A stretch of 14,580 bases of DNA from an uncultured Rhodospirillales bacterium (GCA_937127205.1 CAKZLS010000567.1:1-14580); one strand, 5' to 3'. Shown: positions 1 through 7,993, counted from the first letter of the stretch. Translations and numbers: made by a program. The notes: generated by a model not told the origin, from the sequence alone.

Positions 1-66
1 GGGACCGAACGCACCCCTCAAATCCGTGCTAAAGCCCCTTAACTTAGTGCCATTCAAATCGGTCCC
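1..66. repeat. Short inverted repeat at window edge
   Basis: GGGACCGA at 1-8 is the exact reverse complement of TCGGTCCC at 59-66. Read from the minus strand at 67, the right arm begins GGGG and passes through GGCACTAAGTTAAG. A GGGG start with a TAAG end loosely recalls Tn3-family ends, and a resolvase remnant lies just to the right. The left flank is outside the window, so whether this is a transposon end cannot be decided. The perfect arms are only 8 bp long. Confidence 0.3.
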
Positions 67-121
67 CTGTAACCAATCTCTCGAAAGGTTATTAATGAGG
101 TGAATTGTAGGAGATTTCGGG

Positions 122-721
122 ATTCTGATCGGACATGCCCGCGTCTCGACTTGGGAACAGAAGCTGGCCATGCAGCGAGATGCTCTCGAAGCGGTATCAC
201 GTGAGCGGATTTTCGTCGAGAAAGCGTCGGGTGCACAGCGGAACCGCCCAGAGCCGCAGGCGGCCATCGAATACATGTGAGATGGCGATAGGCTGGCGGT
301 GTGCAACCTTGACCGGTTGGCGCGGTTGTTGAAACAGTCGATTGAGACATTGGCAGATCTGGGACAACTTGGCATCGACCCATGTTCGATCACCGAAGCG
401 ATCGATACTCGGATGTCAGGCGGCAAGCTTGTCTTACACACCTACGGTGCGTTTGCCGAATTCGAGGGCTCGGTTTTCCGTGGACGCACTCGGGCCGCTC
501 TCACGGCTGCATGGGCGCGCGTCCGCGCTGGTGGCTGTTCCACACTGCTCAACGATGGCGCTCTGGACGAAGCGCGGGGATGGCGCTCTGGACGAAGCGC
601 GGGCGTTGCTCCGCAGTTTTGAGATTACCGTGGCCGGGTTGCCGAGCGTCTCGGCGTCACTGAATGCACGCCCTATCGCCATCTGCCGGTCGAGCGTGGC
701 GCGCTTCCCACGGCGTTTTGA
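122..721 (+). pseudogene. Degenerate serine resolvase/invertase (Tn3 type)
   Basis: In its normal form this protein is a serine site-specific recombinase that resolves cointegrates or inverts DNA. Reading from 122, the frame gives ILIGHARVSTWEQ, which is the family N-terminus with the catalytic Ser still present in the RVS motif (codon 146-148). It continues through EKASGA, the LDRLAR motif (family LDRLGR), TEAIDT, GG.LV.H..GA.AEFE and RTRAAL. Four lesions are visible. The expected ATG is ATT at 122. An in-frame TGA lies at 278-280. A 25-bp tandem duplication (554-603) shifts the frame. One base is missing near 636, after ITVA, beyond which VAERLGVTECTPYRHLP, the C-terminal helix-turn-helix, resumes in another frame and ends at a TGA at 719-721. 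Family length is about 185-200 residues, and the remnant spans all of it. It is almost surely inactive. Confidence 0.88.
554..603 (+). repeat. 25-bp perfect tandem duplication in resolvase remnant
   Basis: Positions 554-578 and 579-603 are identical, each starting GATGGCGCTC and ending GAAGCGCGGG. One copy encodes DGALDEAR, which fits the resolvase C-terminal linker. The second copy adds 25 bases, not a multiple of three, and so breaks the reading frame. The exact identity of the copies suggests a fairly recent slippage or duplication. Confidence 0.95.
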
Positions 722-940
722 ACAAAGCGTTCAAGGTTTAAAACGCGGAGTCGACGCTACCGCATTAATTCTTATGCCGATCGAAACTGTCACCCGTGCG
801 ATATTGAAATCAGGCCAATCTTGTTCAAGGGAAATTGCTTTCCACCGGCCATCATCGTGCACACCCGCTGGCTCTGTGCTCGGTTCAAACAGCTCAAACA
901 TTCACCGGGGCTTTCAAACCGCAAAAGGAGTATCCCGCTC

Positions 941-1471
941 ATGCCCCCTCGACTAAAAAGCCACGAGCGAGACCTGGACCTTTCCGACGGCTTGAAGCTG
1001 CGATTGCGACCCGTGCGCCCTGAAGACAAGGAGTCTCTGATAGACCTCGTCGAACGGATGTCACCGGAGGATGTTCGTATGCGGTTCCATGAGTCCACTG
1101 GGACCCTCAGTGATTCAATGGCCGAACGTCTTGCCAACGTCGATCAACACCATGAGACGGCCTTCGTTCTTGTAGAGCGAGACCACGCGGACAAAGCCGA
1201 AATCTTTGGCGTTGTCCGGGTCATCACCGATCCAAAAGGGGAAAAAGGTGAGTACTCGGTCATGGTGCGCAGTGACATGCAAGGGCTTGGATTGGGCAAG
1301 TATCTTATGGAGCAGATCATTGATCACGGCCGCGGACGCGGTATCAAGGATATCGTCGGCGAAGTGACGCGTGCAAACGTTTCAATGCTAACGCTATGTG
1401 ATGAGCTCGGATTCACTCGACGAAAGAGCCCCAATGATCTTGCAACGGTGGAAGTGCACCTGCGGTTGTAG
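941..1471 (+). CDS. GNAT family N-acetyltransferase, Pat-domain-like
   Basis: A 176-residue acetyltransferase that would move an acetyl group from acetyl-CoA to an amine, here probably a protein lysine or a small molecule. The start is the ATG at 941, preceded by AAAGGAG at 924-930; an upstream TTG extension (821) has no supporting signal. The fold signature is clear: LRPVRPEDKESL near residue 25, then RMSPEDVRMRFHE, then GVVRVITDPKGEKGEYSVMV, then the acetyl-CoA loop Q114-x-x-G-x-G119, and C-terminal NVSMLTLCDELGFTRR. This order and wording resemble the C-terminal GNAT domain of the bacterial protein acetyltransferase Pat (fused there to an acyl-CoA-synthetase-like domain), but here it stands alone. 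No cyclic-nucleotide or CoA-ligase domain is attached. The gene is monocistronic. The substrate cannot be told from sequence. Confidence 0.85.
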   Translation: MPPRLKSHERDLDLSDGLKLRLRPVRPEDKESLIDLVERMSPEDVRMRFHESTGTLSDSMAERLANVDQHHETAFVLVERDHADKAEIFGVVRVITDPKGEKGEYSVMVRSDMQGLGLGKYLMEQIIDHGRGRGIKDIVGEVTRANVSMLTLCDELGFTRRKSPNDLATVEVHLRL

Positions 1472-1916
1472 GCAGACGGCGGAAAAACGCGCGGAGGAAA
1501 CGCCGAGGAAAACCAGGCTTCTCTCGTTTGAATGCGCTTATTCAGCATCCTTCCGGCGGCGGAGTGTTTGGTAATAGTGGACGAGCAAACCTCGCCATGC
1601 TTGCGAGTACGACGTTGCTGAGCTTGGCGGATGATCACTCGGCGTACGGGTTGCTACACTCGACATGAACCCCACCCCAGAGGCGAAGATCAATCTAAGG
1701 GAGGAGCGGTCGCCATGATCGCCGGCGGCGAGCGGCCTTTGAATCAACTTGTCCTAAGTTAATGGTCAGCCTGGCGCCCTCTGCCATAATGAAGTCAATC
1801 GAGTTAAAATTGGCTGTCGTCCAACGGCCCTGCCGAGGTCGAGGGCTGCGTCAATCCGTGGGGTGGAGACAGGGGTCTCCGTTGCCCCCAACTGCTGAAC
1901 AGAAAGGAATGCTATC
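1472..1916. other. Gene-poor stretch
   Basis: No convincing gene is seen in these 445 bases. Two tiny ORFs overlap by ATGA: 1665-1718 (17 codons, MNPTPEAKINLREERSP) and 1715-1762 (15 codons, MIAGGERPLNQLVLS), the second with a GGGAGGAG about nine bases upstream. They could be chance. A short dyad, GGAGAC-AGGG-GTCTCC at 1865-1880, lies 36 bases before the next start codon and may be an operator or nothing. No EcfG-type promoter was found here. Confidence 0.4.
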
Positions 1917-2300
1917 ATGCGTTTACGATCCGCAACAGCAATCGCTCTCGCCCTAGGTCTCGCCGCATTTTCGACAAGCGCCATGGCTGGACAGAGCAAG
2001 CCGGAATCGCCGGGCGTGGGCCAACTTCCAGGCAACACCGGTGGCGAAGGCGCGGCCGGCAACTTTGCCCGAGATAAGAACCTGATCGATCAGCGTGACC
2101 ACAGCGACAAGGGTAATTCGCAGTTGACTAAGGACCAGGACCGGCTGCCAGGCAACGTTGGCACTGAAGGAAGCGCCGCCGCAGTCGGTGTTCCTGCCGA
2201 GTCCGGTTATAACACGAGCGCCGGCGCAACAGAGAGCACACCTGTAGAGAAGCGGCTGCCCGGCAACGTCGGCGGCGAGGGCAGCGGTAAGACCAAATAG
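1917..2300 (+). CDS. Small exported protein with three LPGN-G-EG repeats
   Basis: A 127-residue protein of unknown function. The ATG at 1917 has AAAGGA at 1903-1908. Residues 1-24 form a classical signal peptide (MRLRS, a hydrophobic run, then SAMA before GQ), so the mature protein is probably periplasmic or secreted. The mature part is hydrophilic, glycine-rich, without cysteine, and contains three copies of LPGN[TV]G[GT]EG at residues 37-45, 77-85 and 114-122, separated by 31 and 28 residues of polar, charged sequence. The second and third copies are both preceded by Arg (RLPGN). No enzyme motif is visible. It is probably an intrinsically disordered envelope or stress protein, but that is inference from composition only. 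It is monocistronic and closed by the strong terminator just downstream. Confidence 0.8.
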   Translation: MRLRSATAIALALGLAAFSTSAMAGQSKPESPGVGQLPGNTGGEGAAGNFARDKNLIDQRDHSDKGNSQLTKDQDRLPGNVGTEGSAAAVGVPAESGYNTSAGATESTPVEKRLPGNVGGEGSGKTK

Positions 2301-2356
2301 CCGAGCCTTTGTAGAGGAGGGTGCGGGTTACCCCCCGCCCCTTACCATGCGTTTAC

Positions 2357-2396
2357 AAAGAACCGACCGGGTTTTTCTATCCGGTCGGTTTCTTTG
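2357..2396. terminator. Strong, probably bidirectional terminator
   Basis: AAAGAACCGACCGG (2357-2370) pairs with CCGGTCGGTTTCTTT (2381-2395), a GC-rich stem extended by A/T pairs, with one bulged T and a ten-base loop. The A-rich left arm and T-rich right arm give a U tract on either strand. It lies 57 bases after the stop of the LPGN-repeat gene and is well placed to end that transcript. Confidence 0.88.
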
Positions 2397-2480
2397 TTCA
2401 GGCTTCTTTGTTTGATCGTTGATGAACTGTGGCCGGATGCCGGTCAGTGCCCAGCCGATCAGTCTCAAAGGCGGTTCGGC

Positions 2481-2624
2481 TTACTTGCCCCTAATCCTCC
2501 ATTTCCTTGGGCCATGATGGCAGCGACCGTTGGGAACGTCTCCTTCCATCTCGTGCCTCATTTCACCATGCTCTTTCACGTGCCGACGCTGGAGAATGAA
2601 AAGATCAGCTGCGATGCGCGTCAC
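2481..2624 (-). other. Possible small ORF or gene remnant after the MBL gene
   Basis: On the minus strand an open frame runs from just below a TAA at 2648-2646 to a TAA at 2483-2481. It reads LVTRIAADLFILQRRHVKEHGEMRHEMEGD and on, amphipathic and strongly charged, more protein-like than the overlapping plus-strand frames. The only start choices are GTG at 2624 or CTG at 2627, with no ribosome binding site. The same frame upstream of the TAA reads VQPNNDVVGM, so a broken longer gene is possible. The family is not recognised. The rest of 2397-2691 shows nothing else. Confidence 0.2.
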
Positions 2625-2691
2625 CAGGGTTGCACCGATCCCGGTTTACATACCGACGACGTCGTTGTTCGGCTGCACAAATGGAGCTAGA

Positions 2692-4062
2692 TTACCCTGT
2701 TTCGATCGCACAGCCGATGGCCCGGCAGGCCGCCATCGATCCCAGACACACCTCTACATCCGCGAGCTCGTGGCGTTTGAGAATGGAAGCGGCAACCATG
2801 GCGCGCTGGCCGCTGCCGCAAAACGTGGTGATGGGGCGGTCGGAGGGGATATGGTCCAACCGCTCGGGAAGCTCGCCCACATAGATGTGTGTGCAGTCGG
2901 GCAGGCGCGCCGCCTCGACTTCGTCGCGTGCCCGTACGTCAAGCAGCACGAATGGTTCCGAGGACTCAATCCTGGACTTCAGTTCCTTAGCGTGCAGCAC
3001 CGCAATCGTGTCGTAATCCCTGCCGCTTACTTCCCAGGCGTGCAATCCCTCGTCGAGGAAACCAACGACGTTGTCATATCCCAGACGGGCGAGGTGGCAA
3101 ACGGCGAATTGCGCGTCGCCGTAACCCGCGGCCACCAACGCGACCGAACCGCCGTATGGCAGATACCAGCCGGCGAAGGCCGGGAGCATTTCGCACGGAA
3201 TCGCAAGCGATCCCGGTATGTGCGCTCCGGCAATGGCCTCTGGACTTCGAATATCAACCGCGATGACACCCGCAGCCAAGTGGGTGGCAAACTCCTCGGT
3301 GTTCAGCGGCCTTGGTTTGGGAACGGTTCCCAGGAGCGGCGGCCCCTCCAGATTGAGCGTCTCCATCTTCGAGAAATACGGGGGCTGATAGTGGTGTTCG
3401 CTTACTTTGTGCTCGACGAACGCGTTGCGATCGGTGAGTTGAAGCACCGGATTGTGCTTGCGCTCATATCCAAGAGTTGAAAATTCCCGGGACGCCATGC
3501 CCGACCCGCACACGGAGCCGGCACCGTGCGCCGGGTAAAGGATAACGTGGTCCCCGAGCGGCAAAATCTTCTCGAATATGCTATCGTAGAGAAGTCCCGC
3601 CACCGCCTTTGCGCGGTCGGGATAAAAATCAGTCCGCCCGACGTCGCCAATAAACAGGGCATCTCCGGTGAACACCGCAATCGGCTCGTCGCTGAAGCCG
3701 GTATCGGTAAGCGCCAGCGAAATGCTTTCCATGGTATGGCCCGGTGTCTCCAGCACCGTCAGACGGATGTCGCCCAGTTCGAAGGTTTCGCCCTCGTTTA
3801 CCTCCTCTCCATAGCCGAAGGGCAAGGCGTTCCCGTGAAGGATCGTGGCATCGGTTCGGCTCGCCAGATCCATCGATCCGATGACATAGTCCTCGTTTCG
3901 GTGGGTTTCGAAGACGTGGGTGACACGGGCGCCCTCGCGGTACGCGATATCCAGGTAAACGTCGCAATCGCGGCGCGGATCGACCACCGCCGCCTGGCCG
4001 CCATCGCCGAAAATGTATGAGAGGTGACCCAGCCCTTCGGAACGCACGACTTCGAGAAACAT
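2692..4062 (-). CDS. Persulfide dioxygenase-rhodanese fusion (CstB-like)
   Basis: A 456-residue cytosolic enzyme. The ATG at 4062 has GGAG ten bases upstream. Residues 1 to about 240 are a metallo-beta-lactamase fold of the ETHE1/persulfide dioxygenase class, which oxidises glutathione or protein persulfide to sulfite. The usual HxHxDH motif reads H54-R-N-E-D58-Y59. The three mononuclear iron ligands expected from ETHE1 remain: H54, H109 (in TPGHT) and D134 (in FTGDALF). PAHGAGSVCG is also conserved. A first rhodanese domain follows (about 263-350), with VAAGYGDAQ and no cysteine in the active loop, so it is a pseudo-rhodanese. The second (about 352-456) carries the catalytic loop C415-GSGQR. 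This order (dioxygenase, dead rhodanese, live rhodanese) matches CstB-type proteins of sulfide/persulfide detoxification. It is divergent from the 4265 gene. No sulfide regulator (CstR/SqrR-like) is seen nearby. Confidence 0.88.
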   Translation of the reverse strand: MFLEVVRSEGLGHLSYIFGDGGQAAVVDPRRDCDVYLDIAYREGARVTHVFETHRNEDYVIGSMDLASRTDATILHGNALPFGYGEEVNEGETFELGDIRLTVLETPGHTMESISLALTDTGFSDEPIAVFTGDALFIGDVGRTDFYPDRAKAVAGLLYDSIFEKILPLGDHVILYPAHGAGSVCGSGMASREFSTLGYERKHNPVLQLTDRNAFVEHKVSEHHYQPPYFSKMETLNLEGPPLLGTVPKPRPLNTEEFATHLAAGVIAVDIRSPEAIAGAHIPGSLAIPCEMLPAFAGWYLPYGGSVALVAAGYGDAQFAVCHLARLGYDNVVGFLDEGLHAWEVSGRDYDTIAVLHAKELKSRIESSEPFVLLDVRARDEVEAARLPDCTHIYVGELPERLDHIPSDRPITTFCGSGQRAMVAASILKRHELADVEVCLGSMAACRAIGCAIETG

Positions 4063-4264
4063 GATCAGGTGACTCCGGAACGATGTTCAAGCTAACGCGA
4101 TGAACTCTTTTGATTGAATTGTCTCACTGCAAACGGGGCCCCGCATTGCTCTATGTTAAAGCCGTGCACCGAGACGGCATCATAAGCTGGGATAAGCGCG
4201 GGCGAAGCGGCACGCCTCGTCTTGCCCTGCAATCGCAGATGATGTTTATGATGGGAGACTTATC

Positions 4265-4561
4265 ATGTTGCAGCATTCACGGAGAGAAGCGGCAGGTCGC
4301 TGGCGGCGACGGACTTTCGCCGCCTGGATCGCCCTGGCGATTATCGCCGCCACCTACATGCTGGTCGCCCAACCGTTTGCCCACCATTTCCGCAGCGATA
4401 TGTGGGTGGTTGGGGTCATCGTTCCGCCACTGATGATCGTTCTGCTGGCTCTGGGTATCGGCTGGCTGGTTTGGTTGGTCACATCATCGCGCACGCGAAG
4501 GGAGCCCCCGGAAAGGTCTCGCTCGTCCGACGCTGGCGAAGGGATCCGTGGCCGGACATGA
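4265..4561 (+). CDS. Small two-helix membrane protein, unknown
   Basis: A 98-residue protein of no recognised family. The ATG at 4265 has GGGAG at about 4253-4257. A basic N-terminus (HSRREAAGRWRRR) precedes a hydrophobic segment at about residues 17-37, then a short polar loop containing HHFRSD, then a second segment at about 46-71 (VVGVIVPPLMIVLLALGIGW). A basic, polar tail (SSRTRREPPERSRSS) follows. The positive-inside rule puts both ends in the cytoplasm and the HHFRSD loop in the periplasm. Residues of catalysis are not visible. It is divergent from the persulfide dioxygenase gene across 202 bases that contain no promoter I can name. Confidence 0.65.
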   Translation: MLQHSRREAAGRWRRRTFAAWIALAIIAATYMLVAQPFAHHFRSDMWVVGVIVPPLMIVLLALGIGWLVWLVTSSRTRREPPERSRSSDAGEGIRGRT

Positions 4562-4740
4562 AGTCCGTGACAGCTTCGTCAATCAATGGAAGCCTGCCCC
4601 CATATCAGCCGGTCCGGGATAATCGCTGGCCGTCCTCGCCGTACGCAAAGGCGGAGGAAGTGGACGCGCGCGCTGCCGTGTTGTCCTCGCCAAACATCTC
4701 CAGTAGGGTTCCGGTTTAACCAGACGGTCGGAGAACGGCA

Positions 4741-4935
4741 TTGAAGATCAACTCACTGGAGGCCTATCGAAAGGCTCTCGGGCAGGCCAATCAATTGCGC
4801 AATAATGGCGCAACGGTGGAAAGCAATTCCGAACTGGCGGAATTGGAAGGGGCCATCGCGGCCTATAGCTTGCAGTCCGACGAGCCGGATGAAAGCAAGG
4901 GCAAACCGACGCCGGACCCATACGGAAAGGATTGA
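4741..4935 (+). CDS. Small acidic hypothetical protein, TTG start
   Basis: A 64-residue soluble protein starting at TTG 4741, supported by GGAG at 4730-4733 seven bases upstream. The N-terminal half reads as a helical hairpin (INSLEAYRKALGQANQLRNNG, then SNSELAELEGAIAAY), and the tail is disordered and charged (DEPDESKGKPTPDPYGKD). The helical part loosely recalls the N-terminal helices of HigA-like antitoxins (EAYR-AL, then a second helix ending EAIAAY), but no helix-turn-helix DNA-binding domain follows and no toxin is adjacent, so that resemblance is not used as a call. It converges on the flavoenzyme gene, with 22 bases between the two stops and no obvious terminator. Confidence 0.6.
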   Translation: MKINSLEAYRKALGQANQLRNNGATVESNSELAELEGAIAAYSLQSDEPDESKGKPTPDPYGKD

Positions 4936-4957
4936 TCCGCAGTGAACCTCGGCCCGG

Positions 4958-6352
4958 TTACGTCGAAGCTAAGCCCGCCGGTTGGTCGGTACAGGTTTCC
5001 ATCTTCCCGGCCGCATCCGTAAGGGCGGCCTGCAGTGTTTCCTCAATCACCGGATGGTAGAACGGCATCTCCAGCAGGTCGAAGACCGTCATTCCCTTCT
5101 GAATGCTCCACGCCAACAGATGAGCGATATGTTCGCCTTGAGGCGCGATCATGGCCGCGCCCAGCAACCCGCCCGTTGCGCCATCCGCATAGAAACGGAG
5201 GAAGCCATCCTCCCGCAGCATGATCATCGCCCGACCGGAATCGAAGCCCGCTTCGCCTACCACCACGTCTCGATCCTTGAGGTTGTCCCAGGTTTCGCCG
5301 ACGACGCAGATGTTGGGATCGGTAAAGGCGATGGCGAGCGGCGCTCTCCGGCGAAAAGGCGTGCTCGGTTCGTGAACGGCATTGTAGCCGGCCACCCGGC
5401 CCTCGTGGCTCGCTTCATGCAAAACGGGCCGTTCACCGTCGACGTCACCGGCAATACAGATGGGGAGGTCCGCGACCTGCACGGTTTCCCGATCGAACGG
5501 AGGCATGCCGTCTTGATCTAGCGCGACGCCCAGGCGCTCCACCTTCAGCCGATCCAGATTGGAGGTCCTGCCCACACAGACCAGCAACTTGTCGACACTG
5601 GCCGACTTGCCGTTCGCCGCAACGGGCAAGCATTCGCCATCTTCTTCGATCTCGGCTGTCGCCCCCAGGTGCAAGGCCATGTCGCGGCCGAGGAGTTCGA
5701 TGGCCAGTTCATTGATCGCTGGATCCTCGAGACCGCCGACGCGGTCAAGGGCATCGAAACCCGTAACCGCGATCCCCATGCGGCTCAGGGCCTGGCCCAG
5801 TTCCGGGCCGACCGCGCCCAACCCCAGCACGGCGATCCGGGCTGGCAATTCCGTTTGTTCGAAGATGGTGTCCGTGGTGTCGATTCAATCGGTGAAGCGT
5901 CGCCAGGGCTTAGGAATGGCTGGCGTGGAACCGGTGGCGATGATTACCTTTTTTGAACGGATGCGCTGGTCGCCAGCGAGGAGCAGATCGGGCTCTAGGA
6001 ACTCAGCGAAGTCGCGGATAAGCTTGTCGCCAAGCGGGTCCAGCGAATTCTCCATCACGCTCGAAACAAACCTGTCTCTCAGCGATCTTACGTGTTTCAT
6101 GGCGTGGCTGGCGTCCAGGCTCAGACCGCTCCCACCGGTGATCGCTTCGGCTTTAAAGGCCTGCCGCCGATGAAAGTCGTCCGCGCTTTGAATCATAACC
6201 TTCGAAGGCATGCAGCCAACCCGTGCGCACGTTGTGCCCAATGTGCCGCCATCGATAACGACGAAGTTGTCGGTAACCCGGCGCACTTCGGATAACGCAT
6301 GGAGCCCGGCGGTCCCCGCTCCGATGATTGCCACATCCACGTTCTTTACCAT
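4958..6352 (-). pseudogene. Dihydrolipoamide dehydrogenase-like flavoenzyme with in-frame TGA
   Basis: A pyridine nucleotide-disulfide oxidoreductase of the Lpd/mercuric-reductase class (FAD enzyme passing electrons between NAD(P)H and a disulfide). A single reading frame of 464 codons holds every hallmark: FAD motif GAGTAG (11-16), redox pair C42-x4-C47 in TTCARVGCMPSK, ATGS near 145, NAD-binding GLGAVG (177-182), AGDV, and the C-terminal H433-P...E438 dyad. It is broken once, by TGA at 5887-5885 (codon 156), between FTD and IDTTDTIFEQ. The frame is the same on both sides, so this is a nonsense codon and not a frameshift; CGA to TGA would explain it. Annotation software will probably split it in two, the second piece starting at TTG 5848. 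It follows the BON gene by 22 bases, so the two are probably co-transcribed. Sequencing error or readthrough remain possible. Confidence 0.88.
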
Positions 6353-6374
6353 CGGCGGCCGCCTTCCCGGTCAA

Positions 6375-7925
6375 TCAAGTGTCACCGCCCTGTCCCGTTA
6401 TGCTCAGATCGTTGACAACCCAAACGGCTCCGGCTTCGAAGGCGTTCTCGCGGGCCGCCACGTGTTCGGCCCAGGTTTCGACGGTGCCCTCAAGGGTCGC
6501 GACACCACGGTCGACCGTGACAGTGATATTCTCGGAGTCGACGAACGGACTCCACCATAATTCGCGCTCCACCTCGCGCTTGATTACTGCATCACTGACC
6601 AGCGTCGCGCGAGGCTGATACCCATACCAATCGAAATCATAGACATAGATGTCGTCCCGATGGGGATCGTAAGCATACGGCTTGTCGGGCCGCCGGACCT
6701 CCACGTTGTTCTCGACTTCGACCACCCCGGCGACGCCGGCGGCCGCATCGTCGGCTCGCGCTTTCTCGAAATAGCTGTCGACCGCGCCTTCGAGATAGGC
6801 AACGCCGCTGGTCACCGTCACGGCGATCTCGAAGCGCTCGACATAAGGGTCGCGCGTCAATGCCTGGCGAACACTCTCCGCTATGTCGGCATCCGCGCGC
6901 TGCTCGCCCTCCGGCCGAACCCGCAAGCGATTGAGAACATCTTGGACGCCGACGGTGTTGCGCGCGTTGTCGGTAGCCGCGCGTTTTGCCCGCACGCTGT
7001 CCACGGCTCCCCGCAAGACGATCATGCCGGCGACCATTGAGGTATCGACGGTCTCGGCATTGATCCGAGGATCCAACTCCAACGCGCGGCGAACGGCATC
7101 GATAACCTCGTCTTCCGATTCGATGACATATTTGCCCTCCCGCAGCGTCGGATCGCGGGTCCATTTCGCGACCACGAGTTGGACCGCGTCGACCGACTTG
7201 ACACCAGCCGTCCAGGCATGAGCCGCGGCTCGACGCCACTCCGATGCGCTGCCAACGGTTCCGCCGAGACGGACCACCCCATCTTCGACGGTCACGCCGA
7301 TCTCCGCATGGTCAACCAGCGCATCCCAGCGGAGCGAGCGCTGGATGTCCGCCCGAATATCGGCGTCCGAACGCATCTCGGCGGTGTCGACTTCAATGGT
7401 ATTTCGTACGTCGGTTACGCCTCTGACACCCTTCGCCACCTTCCCCGCCAGCTCTCGCTCGGCCCATGAATCGACCCTTCCGGACAGCGTTACCAAGCCC
7501 TCCCCGTCTACTTTCGGGATGATCTCCCAGGTCTTGGTGGCGGGATTGTCTTCGAGCGCGGTGACAATATCCTTTTCGAGTTCCATGGGGGTTGGCGACG
7601 TGGCGGGTTTGACGGTGATGGTATTGATCACCGCCCGAACACCCCTGACGGTTTCGGCGATCTTTGCGGCCCGCTCCTTGGCGAGGATGTTGGAAACAGT
7701 ACCCGTCAGCGTCACAATTCCGTCCTTCGCGCTGGCCTCGATCGCGTATGCGGGGACCGCTTGGTCCAAGTATAACTGATCCTCGACAGCATCGCCGATG
7801 GTGAGATCGGTCATTTCCGGCTCCGTCCCCGCAGCATGAAATGGCGCCAATCCGGTGACTAGAAAGGCCGTGACCACCGCGAGTACTGGCGCGGTCACTC
7901 TTTTTCGATCTTGAGCATTGAGCAT
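6375..7925 (-). CDS. Periplasmic protein with six BON domains
   Basis: A 516-residue exported protein built almost wholly from BON domains, the roughly 65-residue alpha/beta modules of OsmY and related proteins that are thought to touch phospholipid membranes under osmotic and envelope stress. The ATG at 7925 has GGGAG about eight bases upstream. A signal peptide spans residues 1-32 (VLAVVTAFLVTGL, then AA before G). BON domains lie at about 42-106, 114-179, 187-252, 270-336, 344-410 and 444-510. Each shows the pattern of a helix with D..I...V...L, then a strand V.DG.V.L.G.V and a second helix with A....A..V.GV..V.N.I.V. Domain 6 is set off by an acidic aromatic linker (414-436, DDIYVYDFDWYGY). 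It is the first gene of a minus-strand pair with the flavoenzyme and is divergent from sodB. A linked redox role is speculative. Confidence 0.9.
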   Translation of the reverse strand: MLNAQDRKRVTAPVLAVVTAFLVTGLAPFHAAGTEPEMTDLTIGDAVEDQLYLDQAVPAYAIEASAKDGIVTLTGTVSNILAKERAAKIAETVRGVRAVINTITVKPATSPTPMELEKDIVTALEDNPATKTWEIIPKVDGEGLVTLSGRVDSWAERELAGKVAKGVRGVTDVRNTIEVDTAEMRSDADIRADIQRSLRWDALVDHAEIGVTVEDGVVRLGGTVGSASEWRRAAAHAWTAGVKSVDAVQLVVAKWTRDPTLREGKYVIESEDEVIDAVRRALELDPRINAETVDTSMVAGMIVLRGAVDSVRAKRAATDNARNTVGVQDVLNRLRVRPEGEQRADADIAESVRQALTRDPYVERFEIAVTVTSGVAYLEGAVDSYFEKARADDAAAGVAGVVEVENNVEVRRPDKPYAYDPHRDDIYVYDFDWYGYQPRATLVSDAVIKREVERELWWSPFVDSENITVTVDRGVATLEGTVETWAEHVAARENAFEAGAVWVVNDLSITGQGGDT

Positions 7926-7993
7926 CGATCATTCTCCCATGAAGCGAGTTTTCGACCAGGATCGAACCGTGCCCGCCGTCGCTCAGGTCTGCA

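Noticed and set aside
713..746. Hairpin-like GCGTTTT ... AAAACGC at the end of the resolvase remnant
   Set aside because: Outer 7-bp and inner 4-bp arms do not line up (extra seven bases on the right side), and no T run follows; too weak for a terminator or recombination site.
2530..3480. 316-residue plus-strand frame opposite the persulfide dioxygenase
   Set aside because: It is a shadow of the GC-rich minus-strand gene; conserved MBL and rhodanese motifs are on the other strand.
5885..5887. TGA as selenocysteine or as an alternative code for tryptophan in the flavoenzyme
   Set aside because: The redox pair is already C42/C47 far upstream, the codon sits in a linker between domains, no SECIS-like hairpin was seen just after it, and other genes here use TGA as stop.
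5669..6173. Long plus-strand frames opposite the flavoenzyme
   Set aside because: They mirror the codon bias of the minus-strand gene and have no family features, whereas the minus strand holds all Lpd motifs.
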